Assembly: GCA_963801195.1 (NCBI GenBank)
Contig: CAWDDX010000007.1
Span: 744,001-808,000, forward strand
Source: SZUA-36 sp963801195
Lineage (GTDB): Bacteria; Pseudomonadota; Gammaproteobacteria; Xanthomonadales; SZUA-36
Direction: 5' to 3'
DNA length: 64,000 nt
The position numbers were made by a program, and so were the translations under genes. Shown here piece after piece: positions 29,209-38,736 of the stretch. Each line of letters begins with the position of its first letter. The stretch's first letter is position 1. The notes under the pieces were generated by a model. It did not search any database and was not told the origin of the DNA. It worked only from the letters and a program-made list of their open reading frames with translations.

Positions 29209-30266
29209 GTACGGTTGCCGCACCAAGCAGCGTCCAGGGGCCGTTGGGGCCACTATTAATCGGAATCGCCGGCCTCGCCGTCAATCCGGAGGAATCCGGC
29301 TGGCTGTGTCATCCCGCCGTCGGCGGCGTCGTACTATTTACGCGCAATTACCGCGACCTCGCCCAACTGACGGAGCTCACAGCCTCGATTAAACAAACTG
29401 CAGGGCGGGACCTCCTGATCTGCGTCGACCACGAAGGCGGGCGCGTTCAAAGATTTCGCGACGGGTTTACACGACTGCCGCCACTTGCTGTGCTGGGCAA
29501 AATGTATGCCGAGTCGTCTGCCAATGCGCTGGACTTCGCCTACAGGCACGGCCGCGTCATGGCCACCGAATTATTGCTTTGCGGCGTCGACCTGAGCTTT
29601 GCCCCAGTGTTGGATCTCGGTGACCGCAGCGTCATCATCGGTGACCGGGCCTTTGCAGAGGACCCCGAAGCAATCATCGCGCTTTCCGATGCCTATATCG
29701 GCGGCATGCACGACTCCGGCATGGCCGCGACCGGCAAACATTTCCCCGGTCATGGCTCGGTGGAGGCCGATTCACATACGCATGACGTCATGGACCCCCG
29801 GTCCTATGAAATGATCGAAGCCGCTGATTTGAAACCATTTGCAGCCCTTGGTGCGAAGCTGGACGCGATGATGATGGCGCACGTGTTGTATCCGGCGGTG
29901 GATACCAAACCTGCAGGCTATTCCCCATTCTGGATTCAGACCGTGCTGCGTGGGAAACTGGCATACCGTGGCACGGTGTTGTCCGATGACCTCGGTATGC
30001 AAGCTGCAAAGGTCGCCGGTGGCCTGTCGGACCGGGTGCGTGATTCGTTGCGCGCCGGCTGTGACGCGGTGTTGGTCTGCGACCCGCAGGACGTGCGCCA
30101 ACTGATGTCTGACGGCGTACCGGTAATGGCAGATGCGGATAAGGCGCTTAGAAGGCTAAAGGGCCGGCTGAGCGCGACACGCGACGAAGTTGAGCGCGTC
30201 AGTGAATGGCGGCAGTGGAAAGAAACGATTAAACAACTGCAAATGGAGCAATCAAAATGGGTATGA
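29205..30266 (+). CDS. nagZ: Beta-N-acetylhexosaminidase NagZ
   Basis: Cytosolic GH3 enzyme removing GlcNAc from anhydro-muropeptides during cell-wall recycling. 353 aa, typical of gammaproteobacteria. DHEGGRVQRFRDGFTRLP binds substrate; KHFPGHGSVEADSH carries the general acid/base histidine; TVLSDDLGMQAA contains the nucleophile aspartate. It starts inside the rlmD stop, and hpt begins inside its own stop. Confidence 0.96.
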   Translation: MSTVAAPSSVQGPLGPLLIGIAGLAVNPEESGWLCHPAVGGVVLFTRNYRDLAQLTELTASIKQTAGRDLLICVDHEGGRVQRFRDGFTRLPPLAVLGKMYAESSANALDFAYRHGRVMATELLLCGVDLSFAPVLDLGDRSVIIGDRAFAEDPEAIIALSDAYIGGMHDSGMAATGKHFPGHGSVEADSHTHDVMDPRSYEMIEAADLKPFAALGAKLDAMMMAHVLYPAVDTKPAGYSPFWIQTVLRGKLAYRGTVLSDDLGMQAAKVAGGLSDRVRDSLRAGCDAVLVCDPQDVRQLMSDGVPVMADADKALRRLKGRLSATRDEVERVSEWRQWKETIKQLQMEQSKWV

Positions 30267-30816
30267 ATGAAACCCCGGATCCGCGAGCCCTGTTGAAAAA
30301 ATCAACGAGTGCTTTTCAACCGCGAAGAAGTCCAGGCCGCGGTGCAGAAAATGGCGGATGAAATCAACCGCTATTACGGTGATAAACCGGTGGTCATGAT
30401 CTCCGTATTAACAGGTGCAATCGTCCCGGCAGCCTGGTTGGTAACCAAGCTGAAAATGCCGGTTCAGATGGATTTTGTACATGCGACCCGCTATCGCGGA
30501 GGCTTGTACGGTGCAGAACTGGAGTACCGGGTACCACCGCGCCTGAATCTTGAAGACAAGCATGTCCTGATCGTCGACGACATATTCGATGAGGGCAACA
30601 CGCTGGCGGCGATCAAGGGCTCAGTGGAGAAACGCAAGGCCCGTTCAGTGAGGATGGCTGCGCTGGTGCGCAAGGATCCACGACCGTGGATTGCCACGGG
30701 ATTACATTGATTTTATCGGTCTTGATGTTCCGGATGTCTACGTATTTGGGTGTGGTATGGACGCCTACGAAGAATGGCGGCACCTGGATGAAATACTGGT
30801 GCTCGGGGACGATTGA
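30263..30816 (+). pseudogene. hpt: Hypoxanthine-guanine phosphoribosyltransferase, two frameshifts
   Basis: Purine salvage enzyme. The central ORF (30309-30710) holds VVMISVLTGAIVPAAWL, the PRPP loop VLIVDDIFDEGNTLAAI and ALVRKD; the N-terminal residues (PDPRALL) and the C-terminal DYIDFIGLDVPDVYVFGCG and DAYEEWRHLDEI are in other frames. Removing one A from the run near 30296-30301 and one C near 30679 restores a single ORF ending at the TGA that overlaps the next ATG. Probably an intact gene with indel errors. Confidence 0.85.
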
Positions 30817-31562
30817 TGCAACGCCTGGGTCTGATTGGTGGCACGGGTCTTGATCATTTTGGCCTGGCAGCTAGTCTCGCATCGTATCGACAGCGCCTAC
30901 GGTCAGCCTTCGGCCGCCCTGGCTGAATATCGCGTAGGAAAATCGCAGGTGTTCTTTCTGCCGCGTCATGGTGAACGTCACCAGATTCCACCGCACGCGG
31001 TCAATTACCGGGCCAATATTGATGCTTTCAGACAGTTGCAAGTTGCAGGTATAGTCGCCATCAATGCGGTGGGTGGCATTTCAAAACCTTATCCGCCGGG
31101 AACCCTGTGTCTGCCGGATCAATTGATTGATTACACCTGGGGCAGGGCGCACACTTTCAGCATGGATGAGGCCGACGAATTATTGCACCTTGAATTCGCA
31201 GAACCATTTGACGGCCGCCTGCGCTCGGGCTTGCTCAAGGCGGCAGTCGCTGCCCGCATCGATGTCGTGGCGGGCGGATGTGTCGGCGTAAGCCAGGGAC
31301 CCGACTTGAAACCGCTGCTGAAATCAAACGGTTCAGGCAGGAGGGTTGTGACCTCATCGGTATGACGACCATGCCTGAAGTGGCGCTGGCGCGGGAAGCC
31401 GGGCTGGATTACGCCAGCCTTTGTGTCACGGCAAACTGGGCGGCCGGAGTGGGACAAGAACCGGTAACCATGGCCGCAATCGATGCAACGCTTGCCAACG
31501 CCATGACCGATGTCCGCGAGTTGCTGGGTCGGTTTTTCGAGGAGTTTTCCAATGCCACATGA
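30816..31562 (+). pseudogene. S-methyl-5'-thioinosine phosphorylase (MtnP family), two frameshifts
   Basis: Purine nucleoside phosphorylase family, next to nagZ as in Pseudomonas, where it handles methylthioinosine from polyamine synthesis. The phosphate loop LIGGTGLDHFG starts at 30816; the body (FFLPRHGERHQIPPHAVNYR, INAVGGI) is one frame later; the end (RLETAAEIKRF, CDLIGMTTMPEVALARE, VTANWAAG) is in the first frame again. One extra base at about 30855-30890 and one missing C near 31300 explain it. The substrate assignment rests on context. Confidence 0.8.
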
Positions 31563-33594
31563 AACCCGCTTTCCTTACCTGTTGGAGCCCCTCGACCTGG
31601 GATTTACCAGTCTGCGAAACCGCGTGCTGATGGGCTCGATGCATACGGGCCTGGAGGACCACAGAAAGGACTTTCCAAAACTGGCTGCGTATTTTGCCGA
31701 ACGCGCGGCGGGTGAAGTGGGCCTGATGGTCACCGGCGGTATTGCACCCGATTTACGCGGTTCGCTTACACCGTTTCCGTCCGGCCTGTTTAATCGTCTG
31801 CAGGTGCCCAGGCACAGGCTGGTGACATCCGAAGTCCACGCCGCGGGTGGAAAAATCTGCATGCAGATTCTGCATGGCGGGCGCTATAGTTATCACCCGC
31901 TGAGCGTGGCTCCGAGCGCGATCCAGTCGCCCATCACGCCGTTTAAACCAAAGGCGTTGTCGTCCCGCGGAGTTGAGAAACAGATTCAAAGTTTTGTCCG
32001 TGCGACGAAACTGGCGCGAGACGCCCGTTACGACGGTATTGAAATCATGGGTTCGGAAGGCTATTTCATCAATGAATTTACCACCACGCACGTCAATAAA
32101 CGAACGGACAAATGGGGTGGCAGCACGCGCAACCGTTACCGGATCGCGGAAGAGATTCTGAGCCGTTGCCGCGAAGCTGCCGGCGAAGACTTCATTATCA
32201 TCTATCGCTTGTCAATGCTCGACCTGTTGCCTGATGGCAACAGTTGGATTGAAGTTGTAGAACAGGCAAAAATGGCCGAAGCATCCGGCGCCACGCTACT
32301 CAACACCGGTATCGGCTGGCATGAAGCGCGTATTCCTACCATCGCCACCATGGTTCCCCGCGGCGCTTTCAGCTGGGTGACGGCACGGATGCGTCCAGAG
32401 GTCAATATCCCGGTCATTGCGACCAACCGTATCAATACCCCGCAGGTCGCTGAAGATATTCTTGCCCGTGGCGATGCGGACATGGTATCCATGGCGCGTC
32501 CGCTGCTGGCGGATGCAGCGTTTGCCAAAAAGGTCCGCCTCGGCCGGCCGGAAGAAATCAATATATGCATTGCGTGCAACCAGGCCTGTCTGGACCACAC
32601 TTTCACCGGCAAACCCTGTTCCTGCCTCGTCAATCCGCGCGCATGCCGCGAAACCGAGTTGAACTACCTGCCCGTTAAAGCCACCAAGGCCATTGCGGTG
32701 GTCGGCGCTGGACCGGCGGGCCTCGCCTTTGCAACCGTCGCCGCCGGGCGTGGACACCGGGTCAGCCTGTTTGACCAGGCAGACGAGATTGGCGGGCAGT
32801 TCAACATGGCCAAGAAAATACCGGGAAAAGAGGAGTTCAGTGCGAGCCTGGACTATTTCCGGGGTGAACTGGAACGTACCGAGGTCGACGTGCAGCTGAA
32901 CATCCGTATTTCCGCCGAGGACCTTGCCGGTTATGACGAAGTCATATTGGCGACGGGTGTTCATCCGCGGACAATTGACCTGCCGGGTATCGATCACGAA
33001 AAGGTCGTTTCCTATGTCGATGTACTGACCGGCAAGGTGGAAGTTGGCCGTAGCGTGGCGATCATTGGTGCAGGCGGTATCGGTTTTGATGTTGCCGAGT
33101 TCCTGAGTCATACCGGGAATCACGATCCGGACTCCGCCCCCGACGCAATCACGGCCTACACCAACGAATGGGGTATTGACCGCACTTTTATCGCCAGGGG
33201 TGGTGTCGAAGGCGTAGAGGCACAGACACCTGCGTCAGCGCGTGAAATTTGGCTGTTGCAGCGCAGTCCCGGAAAACCGGGTAAATCGCTTGGCAAAACC
33301 ACCGGTTGGATACACCGGCTGAGTTTGCGCAACCGCGGGGTCCACATGTTGGGAAACGTGTGTTACGAGCGTATTGACGATGAGGGTATGCTTATCAGCA
33401 TCAACGGTGAAAAACAGTTGCTGAAAGTCGACCACGTCGTGATCTGCGCGGGCCAGGTCAGTAATCTTGACCTGGCGGGTACGCTGGGCAGTAGAGGTCT
33501 GTCACTGCATATTATCGGCGGCGCAAAGAAAGCGGCGGAACTTGATGCCAAGTACGCCATACGCGAGGGCAGTGAACTTGCCGCCACGCTTTGA
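31552..33594 (+). CDS. fadH: NADH:flavin oxidoreductase, 2,4-dienoyl-CoA reductase (FadH) type
   Basis: Three-domain flavoprotein that reduces unsaturated enoyl-CoA or related enoates. 680 aa against 672 in E. coli FadH. Old-yellow-enzyme barrel (about 1-370), a 4Fe-4S binding stretch beginning CIACNQACLDH near residue 340, then FAD (VVGAGPAGLAFATVAAGRG) and NAD (AIIGAGGIGFDVAEFLS) domains. Start ATG 31552 follows GAGGAG and overlaps the end of the phosphorylase gene. True substrate unknown; many paralogues of this fold act on other compounds. Confidence 0.85.
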   Translation: MPHETRFPYLLEPLDLGFTSLRNRVLMGSMHTGLEDHRKDFPKLAAYFAERAAGEVGLMVTGGIAPDLRGSLTPFPSGLFNRLQVPRHRLVTSEVHAAGGKICMQILHGGRYSYHPLSVAPSAIQSPITPFKPKALSSRGVEKQIQSFVRATKLARDARYDGIEIMGSEGYFINEFTTTHVNKRTDKWGGSTRNRYRIAEEILSRCREAAGEDFIIIYRLSMLDLLPDGNSWIEVVEQAKMAEASGATLLNTGIGWHEARIPTIATMVPRGAFSWVTARMRPEVNIPVIATNRINTPQVAEDILARGDADMVSMARPLLADAAFAKKVRLGRPEEINICIACNQACLDHTFTGKPCSCLVNPRACRETELNYLPVKATKAIAVVGAGPAGLAFATVAAGRGHRVSLFDQADEIGGQFNMAKKIPGKEEFSASLDYFRGELERTEVDVQLNIRISAEDLAGYDEVILATGVHPRTIDLPGIDHEKVVSYVDVLTGKVEVGRSVAIIGAGGIGFDVAEFLSHTGNHDPDSAPDAITAYTNEWGIDRTFIARGGVEGVEAQTPASAREIWLLQRSPGKPGKSLGKTTGWIHRLSLRNRGVHMLGNVCYERIDDEGMLISINGEKQLLKVDHVVICAGQVSNLDLAGTLGSRGLSLHIIGGAKKAAELDAKYAIREGSELAATL

Positions 33595-33603
33595 TTTCAT
33601 ATA

Positions 33604-33763
33604 TTTAAGGAAGCTCTGATTAATGCCATCCTGGCATTATCAGAGCGCGGCAGCCGAAAAGTGTCATTTTCGACTGCCTTACAAATCAATGGCTTGGCGC
33701 CGCTGATTTGGCGACACATCCATGTGTCGCGGGAACCTCAGAATTAATCAGAGGTTCCTTAAA
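33604..33763. mobile_element. MITE-like element, copy B
   Basis: 160 bp bounded by 21-bp terminal inverted repeats matching at 20 of 21 positions (left TTTAAGGAAGCTCTGATTAA..., right arm 33743-33763). The interior holds further small hairpins such as GACACA-TCCA-TGTGTC and no ORF. The right terminal repeat contains the stop codon of the convergent nhaA gene (33759-33761). Ends resemble the diverged element at 21.34-21.5 kb. Confidence 0.7.
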
Positions 33764-34979
33764 GGGAATCAGTTTGAGGCGTTGGCGCCGCTTTTGGAAG
33801 ACTCAGGTGCAAGACCAGCCAGCCACAAAAAGCGGAGGCCACTGAACCGCTGATAACGCCGATTTTAAGTGCCGCGATATTTGAAAAACCACCATGCTCG
33901 AATGCCAGGCTGCCGATAAACAGGCTCATCGTAAAGCCCACACCACACAGCAAGGCGATACCGTACAACATGGCCCAGCTTGCGCCTTCCGGTTTCCTGG
34001 CCATGCCCAAGCCGATGACCAGGGCCGTCATTCCGAAAACGCCTATTTGCTTGCCAAAAAACAATCCCAGGAGAATACCGGTGGAAACCGTTCCCGTGAC
34101 ATCGTCCAAACCCACACCGGCCAATGCAAGACCGGCATTGGCAAATGCGAAAAGGGGTAACACGCCGAAGGCAACCCAGGGGTGCAGGATGTGCTCGAGG
34201 TGACGTGAAGGCGAATGCTCGTCACCGCCCTCCAGTGGAATAAATGCCGCCACCGCAATGCCGGCGAGTGTTGCATGAACACCAGACTTGAGCACAAAAA
34301 ACCAGATGAAAATTCCGACAATGAGGTAGGCGGCGAGGCTTTTGACACCCATCCGGTTGAGTACGAAAAGTGCGGCGATACCGGCACCCGCAGCGGCCAG
34401 TGCAGCCGTACTCAGGTCACTGGAATAAAACAGCGCAATGATGACGATGGCTGCCAGGTCATCGAAAATGGCAATGGTAGTCAGGAATACTTTCAGACTC
34501 GCAGGTACCCGGTTACCCAACAGGCTCAGTATCGCCAGTGCAAAGGCGATATCGGTCGCGGTCGGAACTGCCCAACCGTTGAATCCTTCCGGGTTACCGC
34601 GGTTGACCAGCCAGTAGATCACTGCCGGCACCACTAACCCGCCGATAGCGGCCAGCGCGGGCAGTGCGATCTGTTCCGGTCTCGAGAGTTCGCCCTCAAC
34701 GACTTCACGTTTCAGTTCAAGACCGACCAGCAAAAAGAAGATTGCCATCAGGCCGTCGTTTACCCAGAGTAACAGCGGTTTGCTGACGCCTACAGTTTCG
34801 ACCATGACGGTGAGTTTGAGACTTAGCAACCGGGTGTATAAGTCAGCCAGCGGTGTATTGGCCAGCACCAGGGCCAGCAAGGCGGCGGCAACCAGTATCA
34901 AACCACCGGCAGACTCCAGACGCAGAAATTCCCGCCATGCACTGGCAGCTTTTTGGGCCGTATGTTTAATCACTGCCAT
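33759..34979 (-). CDS. nhaA: Na+/H+ antiporter NhaA
   Basis: Inner-membrane antiporter for sodium and pH homeostasis. 406 aa, about 12 membrane segments. The conserved VGLELKREVVEGELS, PTATDIAFALAILSLLG (with the ion-binding aspartate region TDIAFA) and FDDLAAIVIIALFY (aspartate pair) motifs are all present. The C-terminal tail (PKAAPTPQTDSL) ends at a stop lying within the terminal repeat of the MITE-like element, so the last residues may be recent. Divergent from the winged-helix gene at 35060. Confidence 0.95.
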   Translation of the reverse strand: MAVIKHTAQKAASAWREFLRLESAGGLILVAAALLALVLANTPLADLYTRLLSLKLTVMVETVGVSKPLLLWVNDGLMAIFFLLVGLELKREVVEGELSRPEQIALPALAAIGGLVVPAVIYWLVNRGNPEGFNGWAVPTATDIAFALAILSLLGNRVPASLKVFLTTIAIFDDLAAIVIIALFYSSDLSTAALAAAGAGIAALFVLNRMGVKSLAAYLIVGIFIWFFVLKSGVHATLAGIAVAAFIPLEGGDEHSPSRHLEHILHPWVAFGVLPLFAFANAGLALAGVGLDDVTGTVSTGILLGLFFGKQIGVFGMTALVIGLGMARKPEGASWAMLYGIALLCGVGFTMSLFIGSLAFEHGGFSNIAALKIGVISGSVASAFCGWLVLHLSLPKAAPTPQTDSL

Positions 34980-35059
34980 TGTTATCCGAACGATTTGATT
35001 GAAGAATAGTTAAACGCGAAATATAATTCATGTAATCCTCACTACCTGGTGATATCCAT

Positions 35060-35557
35060 ATGAGTAACTGGACCCTCTTTAGCAACCATGGCCATGTCCT
35101 GGTTTGCCTCAGCCGTGATCCGGAAGCGCGTTTGCGCGATGTTGCAGCCGACGTAGGCATCACCGAGCGGGCCGTGCAAAAAATTGTACGCGATTTACAG
35201 GACGGTGGCATGATTAGCGTAACAAAAACCGGTCGCAGAAACTGCTACTTTATCCACAAAAAGCAATCCTTGCGGCACGCGCTCGAATCCGCTTGTACGC
35301 TTAAAGACCTGATCGGCGTTGTCAACCGGAGCCCGCTGGTGAAGCGAGCCGCTGCAGCGCGGATAAAGGAATCTGCTCAAGACGTACAGATCAAGTCCAA
35401 AACGCGGGATCGTGTCCCCGGGACCGCTCCTGAGCCTGATAAAAAGCCACCGGAGAAAAAGCGGAAACCCAACAAGCCGGCAAAGGATAAAAGCGCCGGA
35501 CCCGGGGAGTCCAAGTCTGCAGACAGTCTTGTAAAACAACAGGGGTCGTTGTTTTAA
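35060..35557 (+). CDS. Winged-helix DNA-binding protein with basic tail and C-terminal QGSLF
   Basis: 165 aa. Residues 5-75 form a MarR/ArsR-like winged helix (RLRDVAADVGITERAVQKIV, DLQDGGMISVTKTGRRN). Residues 110-155 are a Lys/Pro-rich, probably disordered tail. The last five residues, QGSLF, fit the beta-sliding-clamp binding consensus QL(S/D)LF at four of five positions. Transcription regulator is the default assignment; a clamp-linked role is speculation. It stands alone between nhaA and a reductase gene. Confidence 0.75.
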   Translation: MSNWTLFSNHGHVLVCLSRDPEARLRDVAADVGITERAVQKIVRDLQDGGMISVTKTGRRNCYFIHKKQSLRHALESACTLKDLIGVVNRSPLVKRAAAARIKESAQDVQIKSKTRDRVPGTAPEPDKKPPEKKRKPNKPAKDKSAGPGESKSADSLVKQQGSLF

Positions 35558-35590
35558 AGTGCGTGGGTCAACACAGGGACATAGTTGATA

Positions 35591-36646
35591 ATGAATAAGA
35601 AATGGATGATATATGGTGCCAATGGCTATACGGGGCAATTGATTGCCAGGGAGGCCAAGGCGCGGGGTTTAAAGCCTATCCTGGCCGGGCGTAATCGGGA
35701 AAGTATCGCGGCAATCGCGGCGGAAACCGGTTTTGACAGCCTTGTTTTCGACCTTGACGATACATCGGCGGTCAGCAAAGCTTTGCAGGGGATCTCAATC
35801 GTGCTGCACTGCGCCGGCCCGTTCTCTGCAACCAGCCAGCCAATGATTGAAGCCTGTCTGAACAACGGCTGTCACTACCTCGACATTACCGGGGAAATCA
35901 GTGTCTTTGCCAATGCACACAAGCAGCGGGAAGAGGCCAGGCACGCCGATATTGTGCTGATGCCGGGTGTCGGGTTTGATGTCGTGCCGACGGATTGCCT
36001 GGCGGCAAAGCTGGTGAATGCCCTGCCTGCTGCAACCGAATTGAGCCTGGCATTTGAAGCCAGCGGCAACATGAGTCCGGGAACCGCGAAAACCAGTATC
36101 GAAGGATTGGCGGGCGGCGGCTGCGTACGCAAAGATGGCAAACTGAAATGGGTGCCGCTAGCCTGGAAGACACGGGAAATCAGATTCAGTCACGGCAGAC
36201 GCCTGGCTGTTACAATTCCGTGGGGTGACGTTTTTACCGCTTACATCAGCACCGGTGTACCCGATATCGAGGTCTATATGTCGGTGCCGCCTTCATCCAT
36301 CCTGCGAATGAAACGTCTGCGTATGCTCAAGCCGCTTCTTACGATGCAATGGGTCCAGAACATGATGAAAAAACGTGTCGAGAAATCCGTGACCGGCCCG
36401 GAAGGCTTCGATCGGCAAAGCACGCAAATGCAGATTTGGGGCGAAGCCTGTACCGCCAACGGGCGCAGTGTCTCCGCGACCATGACGACGCCAAATGGCT
36501 ACGATATCACGGTTACGGCCAGTCTCGGCATCGTCGAGTATTTGCTCGGGAACGACGTGGAAGGCGGATTTTACACACCTTCCCTATTGATGGGAGCTGA
36601 TTACGCAACCAGTCTGCCGGGTGTGTCGATGCAGTTCAATTCCTGA
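35591..36646 (+). CDS. Saccharopine dehydrogenase-like NAD(P)-binding protein (trans-acting enoyl reductase family)
   Basis: 351 aa from ATG 35591. The N-terminal Rossmann fold starts WMIYGANGYTGQLIAREAKARG in two parts (IYGANGYTGQL, then the helix), followed by ILAGRNRESI and HCAGPF, all characteristic of saccharopine-dehydrogenase-like reductases. VLMPGVGFDVVPTDCLA is the second conserved block. Relatives act as enoyl reductases in mycobacterial lipid synthesis; the substrate here is unknown. Its 3' end overlaps the convergent YigZ gene by 11 bp. Confidence 0.8.
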   Translation: MNKKWMIYGANGYTGQLIAREAKARGLKPILAGRNRESIAAIAAETGFDSLVFDLDDTSAVSKALQGISIVLHCAGPFSATSQPMIEACLNNGCHYLDITGEISVFANAHKQREEARHADIVLMPGVGFDVVPTDCLAAKLVNALPAATELSLAFEASGNMSPGTAKTSIEGLAGGGCVRKDGKLKWVPLAWKTREIRFSHGRRLAVTIPWGDVFTAYISTGVPDIEVYMSVPPSSILRMKRLRMLKPLLTMQWVQNMMKKRVEKSVTGPEGFDRQSTQMQIWGEACTANGRSVSATMTTPNGYDITVTASLGIVEYLLGNDVEGGFYTPSLLMGADYATSLPGVSMQFNS

Positions 36647-37217
36647 TAATGGATACCTGGCCCCGGCAGACATCACGCAGACTGGTCAACAGCTCCGGGT
36701 AGTCTGCATCCCGGCAACGTATTTTCATGATCAGGCCTTCGCTGTCATAGGTTTCTTCGAGTTTTTCCGCCGAAAATTGATCCAGTACACCATGCAGGCC
36801 GGAAGCCCATTCAAAGCCGGCCCTGATGGTGTGTTCCGACATGGGGAACAGTTCGATGACGGTGGCCCTGTCGAGACACTTTGCCACCGTCCCGGAATAG
36901 GCGCGGACCAGGCCTCCAACGCCGAGTTTGATCCCGCCAAAATAACGCGTCACCACGACCATGACATTCTGCAGTCCACGGTGCTCGATGACATTCAGCA
37001 TGGGGCGTCCGGCGGTACCGGAGGGCTCACCGTCGTCGCTGGATCGAACCTGGAAATTAATCCGCCATGCCCAGCAGTTGTGTGTTGCTTGCGGATCCAT
37101 CACCGATTCATAGAAATCCAGCGATTCGGCCTGCGTGGTGACACTGGCGGCATGGCCGACAAAACGGCTTTTCTTAATGGTTTCTTCGAAAGAGGCCGGT
37201 GACTTCAGGGTCAGCAT
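36636..37217 (-). CDS. yigZ: YigZ/IMPACT family protein
   Basis: 193 aa. N-terminal UPF0029/Impact domain with KKSRFVGHAASV, HNCWAWRI, SDDGEPSGTAGRPML and VTRYFGGIKLGVGGLVRAY, then a C-terminal DUF1949-like domain. Family members may regulate translation or stress responses, but the bacterial function is not established. The start overlaps the anti-sigma stop by one base (TGATG), placing it third in a sigma/anti-sigma operon. Confidence 0.88.
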   Translation of the reverse strand: MLTLKSPASFEETIKKSRFVGHAASVTTQAESLDFYESVMDPQATHNCWAWRINFQVRSSDDGEPSGTAGRPMLNVIEHRGLQNVMVVVTRYFGGIKLGVGGLVRAYSGTVAKCLDRATVIELFPMSEHTIRAGFEWASGLHGVLDQFSAEKLEETYDSEGLIMKIRCRDADYPELLTSLRDVCRGQVSIIRN

Positions 37218-38032
37218 CAGTTTTTTAATTCTTCTGGCAACGGATAGTCGGGATGGCTATCAACGAATGCCTTGAGCTCGGTTTTCCAGTTTTCGTCACC
37301 GCGCTGCTTCATTTGGATGATGGCCTGTATCTGCTGGCTTGCATCCGAGTCTGTTTTGCCGCTGGTTTCTTTTTCAAGCACGTCTGGTTCGCTTGACTTG
37401 ACGGGGCGTCGCATTTCGTTGGCCGTTGCGGCCTGGGGGGATTGCCGAATCGTATCGGTTTCCGGTGTTACCGCCTTTTCAGTTTTTACCGCGTCGGCCT
37501 GGCCGTCTTCATCCCGGTAAAGGGCTTTCGCTCGCGGACTTTGCACATCATCGGATGAAGCTTTTTCTGCTTCCGCTGTGTCCGCAAAAACCGTATCTTC
37601 AGCGGGGGCTTCAGCTGCAGGCGCAGGCGCGCCCTGGGACATGTCCGAGCGCAGCGCGCCCTTATCTTTCAATACCCGGTTTAATTCATCAGATTGAAGC
37701 ATCGGTGACTGTTTTTTTTCAGTCATATCAAGCGGCGCTTGCGGCTGCGCTTCACGTCCCATCCCATTCATGTCAAGCGGCCGGGATTCCTGCTGTTTGC
37801 TGATGAGTGAAAGCGCCAGCACAAACACGGCGGCCGTGGTCAGCCCGTGCAGCCAGCCAAATCTCATCCGTAATGTTTTTTTCTCCACCGCGCGGTGGGC
37901 GCTGTTCAAGACGGCCATGTCCAGCAGTTCCGGCGGCTCTTCCTTATCCAGTCGTGCGTAGCTGTGGCCGATCGTGTCGAGGTTTTCGATCAATGACCGG
38001 TCGTTGTCGCCGTTGTTGTGACTAGTGTTCAT
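37217..38032 (-). CDS. Putative transmembrane anti-sigma factor
   Basis: 271 aa. A cytoplasmic N-terminus of about 60 residues, one membrane segment around 62-80 (LTTAAVFVLALSLIS), then a long, low-complexity periplasmic part rich in Ala, Pro, Glu, Lys. It overlaps the preceding ECF sigma gene as ATGA, the usual arrangement of sigma/anti-sigma pairs. I see no zinc-binding H-x3-C-x2-C motif, so the assignment rests on topology and position. A conserved C-terminal patch (WKTELKAFVDSHPDYPLPEE) resembles sequences found in similar operons. Confidence 0.65.
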   Translation of the reverse strand: MNTSHNNGDNDRSLIENLDTIGHSYARLDKEEPPELLDMAVLNSAHRAVEKKTLRMRFGWLHGLTTAAVFVLALSLISKQQESRPLDMNGMGREAQPQAPLDMTEKKQSPMLQSDELNRVLKDKGALRSDMSQGAPAPAAEAPAEDTVFADTAEAEKASSDDVQSPRAKALYRDEDGQADAVKTEKAVTPETDTIRQSPQAATANEMRRPVKSSEPDVLEKETSGKTDSDASQQIQAIIQMKQRGDENWKTELKAFVDSHPDYPLPEELKN

Positions 38033-38559
38033 TCAACCAGGTTCCGTTTGAGTTTGTCGACCGCATAACGCAGCCGGCTTTTGACCGTTTCCGTGTTGAC
38101 CCCGGTTACCCTCGCAATCTCCTCCAATTTGAGACCGGTTTCAAGCTTCAGCAGCAGGGTGGTCCGTTGTTCCTCCGGCAGGGCGATGATGCCTGACCTC
38201 AATTGTTCACTTTGCTCGCAATCGATGACATCTTCGACCGGGCCGGGCCGCTGATCGGAGAAGTCCTGCATCTCCACCTGATCGACCGGTCGCAGACCCC
38301 GGAAGTGGTCGACGAGGTGATTGTGCGCGATGGCATACATCCACGCGGTAAAGCTCGACGATGGCCGGTACCGCTTGCGCGCCTTTATGATCTTTTCCCA
38401 GGCGCCCTGGTAGAGGTCATTGGCGGTCGCGCGGTGGCTCACCTGGCGTATGAAATAACGATAGAGCGGGCCACGATGCCGGGCATAGAGCTCGTCGAAA
38501 GCATTTACGTCGCCTTTGACATACCGTTGCATCAGTTTTTCGTCGCTCGTCTCCCGCAT
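38029..38559 (-). CDS. ECF-family RNA polymerase sigma factor
   Basis: 176 aa from the ATG at 38559 (an open extension to 38667 is unlikely). Region 2: DELYARHRGPLYRYFIRQ and SSFTAWMYAIAHNHLVDHFR; region 4: LPEEQRTTLLLKLETGLKLEEIARVTGV and ETVKSRLRYAVDKLKRNL. The group is the one often found beside VWA-domain proteins. It overlaps its putative anti-sigma gene, and lies 178 bp downstream of the VWA gene on the same strand. Confidence 0.88.
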   Translation of the reverse strand: MRETSDEKLMQRYVKGDVNAFDELYARHRGPLYRYFIRQVSHRATANDLYQGAWEKIIKARKRYRPSSSFTAWMYAIAHNHLVDHFRGLRPVDQVEMQDFSDQRPGPVEDVIDCEQSEQLRSGIIALPEEQRTTLLLKLETGLKLEEIARVTGVNTETVKSRLRYAVDKLKRNLVE

Positions 38560-38667
38560 GACCGCAGCGTAGCGGATACGGGCCGAGCCGCCAAGTACAC
38601 CGCCTGAGTTTTCCGTCAAGATTTGCACATGCATGATTTTCACAGGTCCTGCCGGTGGCAAAGCCAA

Positions 38668-38710
38668 CCCCGCGAAAGCGGGGCTGACTTCGAAATCGAG
38701 CCATTTCGAA
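38668..38710. promoter_or_regulatory. Terminator-like hairpin and palindrome between the VWA and sigma genes
   Basis: Two adjacent structures: CCCCGC-GAAA-GCGGGG (38668-38683), a possible terminator for the VWA gene though the T run is weak, and a perfect inverted repeat TTCGAAAT-N6-ATTTCGAA (38689-38710) that could be an operator upstream of the sigma gene. Confidence 0.4.
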
Positions 38711-38736
38711 TCGATCAGGGCCGGATCATGCGTATT

